This document shows positions 62,223 to 64,000 of a DNA stretch of 64,000 bases, piece after piece. Position 1 is the stretch's first letter. Every line of letters starts with the position of its first letter. A program made the translations under genes and the position numbers. Below the pieces are notes generated by a model, which saw only the letters and a list, made by a program, of their open reading frames with translations, was not told the DNA's origin and did not search any database. The stretch is from JAZDLX01 sp964538455. Its GTDB lineage: Bacteria; Electryoneota; Electryoneia; Electryoneales; Electryoneaceae. The stretch covers positions 25,584-89,583 of the forward strand of contig CAZIDZ010000009.1 in NCBI GenBank assembly GCA_964538455.1. The letters are read 5' to 3'.

Positions 62223-62324
62223 ATGACAGCTGGCGCGCTCGCCTTGATCCTGTTTGCCACCGTCCCCTGGGTTGTCTGGGTGGTGATCTACTACCTGCGC
62301 AACCGGAAGGGGGAGCGACGATGA
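62223..62324 (+). CDS. Symporter small accessory membrane protein
   Basis: 33 residues: a single hydrophobic helix (LALILFATVPWVVWVVIYYL) followed by a basic tail (RNRKGERR). GGGAGG lies just before the ATG, and its TGA overlaps the ATG of the symporter gene (ATGA). The size, helix and coupling match the small accessory proteins found before SSS-family transporters. Too short for routine gene finding. Confidence 0.7.
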   Translation: MTAGALALILFATVPWVVWVVIYYLRNRKGERR

Positions 62325-63760
62325 CCGTGATGGTGACGATCGTGTCCGCCTACCTGGCGGTGCTGCTGGTGATCGGCGTCGTCGCCAGCCGCCGCACGAA
62401 GAGCGTGGAAGACTTCTACGTCGCGGGTAAAGGGCTGGGCTTCTGGGTGTCCGCGTTCTCGAGCCGCGCGACGGGAGAGTCCGGCTGGCTGCTGCTCGGC
62501 CTGACGGGGATGGGCTGGGCCGTGGGGATCAACGCCTTCTGGGTGATGCTCGGCCAGATGATGGGCGAATCGATGTCGTGGATGTACGTGGCGCGGCCGT
62601 TTAAGCGGGCGACCGACCGGTACGGCTCGATCACCATTCCGGATTACCTGGAGAGCCGTTTCGGGGACGTGCGCCACCTGCTGCGCTGGCTCTCCGCGAT
62701 CGTGATCATCACCATGGTCACCGCCTACCTCAGCGCCCAACTCACGGCCACCGGGAAAGCCTTCCGCGATTTCCTCGGGCTCGATTTCAGAACCGGGGCC
62801 GCCCTCGGGCTCGTCATTGTGCTGATGTACACCATGATGGGCGGATTCCGCGCGGTGGCCTGGTCGGACCTTTTCCAGGGACTGCTGATGCTCGGCGGGC
62901 TGATCCTCGTGCCGGTCGTGGCGATCGTCGATGTCGGCGGCCCCTCCGCCCTGATCTCGAAGCTCGCGGCGCCGCACCCGGCGATGCTGACGGCCTTCGG
63001 CGCGGACGGGTTCACCCGGGCGGGGATTCTCACCGCGATCGGGTTCATGGGGCCGGGGCTCGGGTACCTCGGGAGCCCACAGCTCTACACGCGGATGATC
63101 GCGATCAAGTCCGAGCGCGCGTTGGTGCCGGGCGCCCTCGTCGCGGTCCTGTTCACCCTGTTCACCTCCGGTGGCGCGATCCTCGCGGGGATGTCCGGCC
63201 GGGTGCTGTTCCCCACGCTCGCGGATCAGGAGGCGATTTTCCCGCTGCTCGCAAGCCACTACTTCTCGCTGGGATTGACCTCGCTGCTGGTCGCCGTGGT
63301 GCTCGCCGCAGTGATGTCCACAGCGGACAGCCTGCTGATCCTCGCCGTCTCGGCGGTGGTGCGGGACGTCTACCAGAAGATCTTCCGGCCGAACGCTACC
63401 CAGGAGCGCGTGGTAATGCTCTCGCGGATACTGACCGCGGTGATCGCCGTCGTCGCCCTCGCGGTGAGCTTGATGGAAATCCGCCTCGTCTTCTGGTTCG
63501 TGCTGTTCGCCTGGGCGGGGATCTCCTCCGCATTCGTGCCGGTGATCGTGCTCTCCCTTTTCTGGAAGGGGATCACGCTGAAAGGAGCGGCGGCGTCGAT
63601 GATCGCCGGGTTCGTCACGGCAATCGTCTGGAAACTGACGCTGGGGCATGTGCTCTACGAGATGATTCCGGCGTTTGCGCTGTCGCTGCTCGCGGCGGTC
63701 GTTGTCAGCCGGTTGGACCCCGCCGGTCCACCGCGGGAGTCGAGCGATGCCACCACGTAA
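62321..63760 (+). CDS. Sodium:solute symporter (SSS family)
   Basis: 479 residues from ATG 62321 (GGGGGAG upstream), about 13 membrane helices. The SSS core is visible in VEDFYVAGKGLGFWVSAFSSRATGESGWLL, YLESRFGD, the MYTMMGGFRAVAWSDLFQGLLM motif and AVMSTADSLLILAVS with the Na2-site serine. It is most like proline/pantothenate-type symporters; the solute is unknown. The next gene starts inside its last codons. Confidence 0.92.
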   Translation: MTVMVTIVSAYLAVLLVIGVVASRRTKSVEDFYVAGKGLGFWVSAFSSRATGESGWLLLGLTGMGWAVGINAFWVMLGQMMGESMSWMYVARPFKRATDRYGSITIPDYLESRFGDVRHLLRWLSAIVIITMVTAYLSAQLTATGKAFRDFLGLDFRTGAALGLVIVLMYTMMGGFRAVAWSDLFQGLLMLGGLILVPVVAIVDVGGPSALISKLAAPHPAMLTAFGADGFTRAGILTAIGFMGPGLGYLGSPQLYTRMIAIKSERALVPGALVAVLFTLFTSGGAILAGMSGRVLFPTLADQEAIFPLLASHYFSLGLTSLLVAVVLAAVMSTADSLLILAVSAVVRDVYQKIFRPNATQERVVMLSRILTAVIAVVALAVSLMEIRLVFWFVLFAWAGISSAFVPVIVLSLFWKGITLKGAAASMIAGFVTAIVWKLTLGHVLYEMIPAFALSLLAAVVVSRLDPAGPPRESSDATT

Positions 63761-64000
63761 CCTCATCGTCCCCCTCGCCGGGATTGTGCTCTACACCCTG
63801 CTGACCACGTTTGTCGCCAGCCGAGCGAGAAAACTGTACCTGCGCGACCCGGAGGCGTATGTGATCATCTCGATCCACGGCTTCCGCGCGGCGCTGGACA
63901 CGCTGATGCTCGCGCTGGTCTGGGTGCTTGTCTCCCCCGCTCTGCAAGCGCCGTCCACCCTTTTCCTGCTGGGCGCTAACCTTCCGTCGGGGTATGTGTA
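63747..64000 (+). CDS. Membrane protein, partial
   Basis: At least 84 residues, open to the window end. Hydrophobic segments at about 5-20 and 54-66 flank a basic loop ARKLYLRDPEAYV. The ATG at 63747 overlaps the symporter stop by 14 bp, with GGGAG upstream, so it belongs to the same transcript. Not recognised. Confidence 0.55.
   Translation, partial: MPPRNLIVPLAGIVLYTLLTTFVASRARKLYLRDPEAYVIISIHGFRAALDTLMLALVWVLVSPALQAPSTLFLLGANLPSGYV

Overview
This 64 kb window is a high-GC, densely packed bacterial chromosome segment that reads as an uncultured member of the FCB group (Fibrobacteres-Chlorobi-Bacteroidetes and allied candidate phyla such as Zixibacteria, Latescibacteria or Eisenbacteria). 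The evidence is a PorV/PorQ-type outer-membrane protein, a DUF2807 head-GIN protein, an enlarged 1066-residue SecA with a SEC-C tail, several outer-membrane barrels and lipoproteins, and Gram-negative envelope genes (MlaE/MlaF, LolA). The phylum cannot be fixed without a tree. Almost all genes are housekeeping or envelope genes. There is no prophage, CRISPR array, transposase or plasmid marker. The accessory DNA is mostly short palindromic repeats between genes.

Layout. 1-3.7 kb: a secreted HExxH metallopeptidase with TolB-like repeats (cut by the window edge), then a MarR-DinB pair. 4-6.4 kb: two glycosyltransferase genes. 6.7-8.9 kb: a NifX-like metal-cluster protein with a sigma-54 promoter, divergent from its likely PAS-AAA+ activator. 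9-15.7 kb: PorV/PorQ protein, MlaE/MlaF, a second secreted peptidase-propeller protein and pgsA. 15.9-21 kb: ftsK-lolA-UPF0104-EamA operon. 21.5-25.6 kb: rho, rsmA, mgtE. 25.7-33.1 kb: a CsgG/FlgO-like barrel protein, pepT, an MTH938-like protein, a GAF protein, and mutM-pgeF-comM. 33.4-38.7 kb: two HDOD proteins around a STAS-like protein, a porin-like protein and the head-GIN protein. 38.9-39.5 kb: four tRNAs (Pro, Arg, His, Glu). 39.9-44.9 kb: DUF1015-serC-serA and an alkaline phosphatase. 45.2-50.3 kb: a very acidic TPR protein carrying repeated FliM-like motifs, coaE and two related lipoproteins. 50.5-53.6 kb: pyrR-pyrB-pyrC behind a readable PyrR attenuator. 53.8-61.9 kb: three GNAT acetyltransferases, secA-smg, a second CsgG-like barrel protein and purC. 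62.2-64 kb: a sodium/solute symporter with a tiny accessory membrane protein, then a membrane protein cut by the end.

The most notable points are: (1) the NifX-like/sigma-54/cysteine-bearing PAS activator module with promoter, upstream palindrome and structured leader all visible; (2) the 889-residue acidic TPR protein with five LSQxELDxL motifs resembling the FliM N-terminus; (3) paralogous pairs of secreted proteins (peptidase-propellers, CsgG-like barrels, FGTVT lipoproteins); (4) at least six families of intergenic hairpins, one of which supplies or abuts stop codons; (5) a complete pyr attenuation leader. All function calls rest on reading motifs by eye. No database search was run.
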